Shown here in pieces: positions 63,618-64,000 of a stretch of DNA of 64,000 bases. The notes beneath the pieces are model-generated. The model saw only the letters and a program-made list of their open reading frames with translations, was not told where the DNA came from and made no database searches. The translations under genes were made by a program, and so were the position numbers. The DNA is taken from the NCBI RefSeq assembly GCF_900102615.1, contig NZ_FMYV01000005.1, positions 124,001 through 188,000 on the forward strand. Reading direction: 5' to 3'. Numbering within the stretch: position 1 is the first letter of the stretch; each line of letters begins with the position of its first letter. The DNA is from Geotoga petraea (GTDB taxonomy: Bacteria; Thermotogota; Thermotogae; Petrotogales; Petrotogaceae).

Positions 63618-63706
63618 GCCGAGGTGGTGGAATTGGTAGACACGTATGGTTGAGGGCCATATGGGCAATTGAGCTCGTGCGGGTTCGAGTCCCGCCCTCG
63701 GCACCA
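63618..63706 (+). tRNA. tRNA-Leu, anticodon GAG
   Basis: Acceptor stem GCCGAGG (63618-63624) pairs with CCTCGGC (63696-63702), discriminator A, CCA encoded in the gene. The anticodon stem TATGG/CCATA encloses the loop TTGAGGG, giving anticodon GAG (reads CUC/CUU). The long variable arm (TGGGCAATTGAGCTCG) and GGTTCGAGTCC T loop are typical of leucine tRNAs. The length of 89 nt is right for class II. Confidence 0.97.
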
Positions 63707-63738
63707 AAAACAGGAGACATTAAGAGTCTCCTGTTTTT
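63707..63738. terminator. Terminator after tRNA-Leu
   Basis: Stem AACAGGAGAC / GTCTCCTGTT followed by eight T on the plus strand; on the minus strand it starts at the stop of the convergent membrane-protein gene and is also followed by T. It can serve both. Confidence 0.9.
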
Positions 63739-64000
63739 TTTGGCCTCAATATAAACAGAATTATACCTACAAAAATTACAAAATAATATGTAACTAGTCT
63801 CCATATGAAAACAGACGTATTTATCGTAAAAATATCTGCTGTTTCTGAAAATATCAAATAATAAAATCCTTCTGCTGCTCCAGCAGTACCCGGTGTAGGA
63901 ACAATTGCAGCACCAATATCTAAAACTAAAGATTTAAAAAACAAATCAATGTTAAAATCAATTTTAAAGCCCATTAGCACAAAAATTATAGAAAAAATAT
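63720..64000 (-). CDS. Lysylphosphatidylglycerol-synthase-TM/flippase-like membrane protein, 3' end only
   Basis: The C-terminal ~93 residues of a membrane protein whose start lies beyond the right edge; the frame stays open past the in-frame GTG at 63980 to the end of the window. The segment IVPTPGTAGAAEGFYYLIF matches the PTPGG.GxxE motif of UPF0104/LPG_synthase_TM proteins (as in MprF or AglD). Two hydrophobic helices follow, then a basic tail (LRPKKTGDS). Substrate unknown. Confidence 0.8.
   Translation of the reverse strand, partial: IFSIIFVLMGFKIDFNIDLFFKSLVLDIGAAIVPTPGTAGAAEGFYYLIFSETADIFTINTSVFIWRLVTYYFVIFVGIILFILRPKKTGDS

Noticed and set aside
63607-63804. 65-codon minus-strand open frame across tRNA-Leu and its terminator
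   Set aside because: It is the reverse complement of the tRNA plus terminator; such frames are a classic false annotation. The tRNA fold explains the sequence.

Overview
The window is a compact, AT-rich stretch of bacterial chromosome made almost entirely of housekeeping genes in long, tightly packed operons. Gene content points to a member of the Thermotogota, most likely the Petrotogaceae/Petrotogales (Geotoga, Oceanotoga, Petrotoga or Marinitoga relatives). The clues are oligopeptide-type family 5 binding proteins with OppBCDF, a Na+-type F-ATPase, a DUF355 adenosine-specific kinase, AMMECR1 with its radical SAM partner, and Lys/Ile/Glu-rich proteins. The affiliation is inference. I saw no insertion sequence, prophage, CRISPR array, integron or toxin-antitoxin pair.

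Layout. 1-3072 (minus): lysine biosynthesis operon asd-lysA-dapA behind a lysine riboswitch and attenuator. 3135-5075: anchored, catalytically degenerate 5'-nucleotidase-like protein with LysM. 5213-9591: class II aldolase, Nif3-like protein, adenosine-specific kinase, a MerR-methyltransferase fusion with an unknown partner, and a cold-shock protein. 9666-15910 (minus): AMMECR1, radical SAM enzyme, ApbE, Gx transporter, Maf, RadC, TPR protein and DeoC. 15962-23087 (plus): complete F1Fo ATP synthase operon with two leader membrane genes; subunit c carries a two-carboxylate Na+ motif. 23084-25720 (minus): M18 aminopeptidase and two unknown proteins. 25904-28049: class II fructose bisphosphatase, ferritin-like protein, phosphoesterase. 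28100-36811 (minus): oligopeptide ABC transporter with two binding proteins. 37007-38824: S4 protein, RarA, thioredoxin-like protein. 38946-43899 (plus): hflK-hflC-lipoprotein-methyltransferase-deoxynucleotide kinase. 43891-60524 (minus): a long run of repair, cell-envelope and isoprenoid genes (Nudix, GAF/fRMsr, beta-propeller, YqeY, LigA, AcpS, FtsA-like, MutS2, outer-membrane protein, Dxs, NusB, Asp23, MutS, ClpP, RemA-like). 60722-64000: CDF transporter, Obg, NadD, tRNA-Leu(GAG) and a partial flippase-like membrane protein.

The most notable observation is MutS2. Its conserved N-terminus is encoded upstream of the first ATG in an open frame with no ATG, GTG or TTG. A strong ribosome binding site sits 7 nt before an ATT codon, so translation probably starts at ATT. 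Other points worth a look are the two-carboxylate c-ring with TTG starts on five ATP synthase genes, the MerR-zinc-ribbon-methyltransferase fusion, the nucleotidase-like pseudoenzyme, the GAF/fRMsr fusion, and inserts in the peptide transporter subunits. I found no clearly new multi-gene defence or mobile system; this is mostly ordinary core genome.
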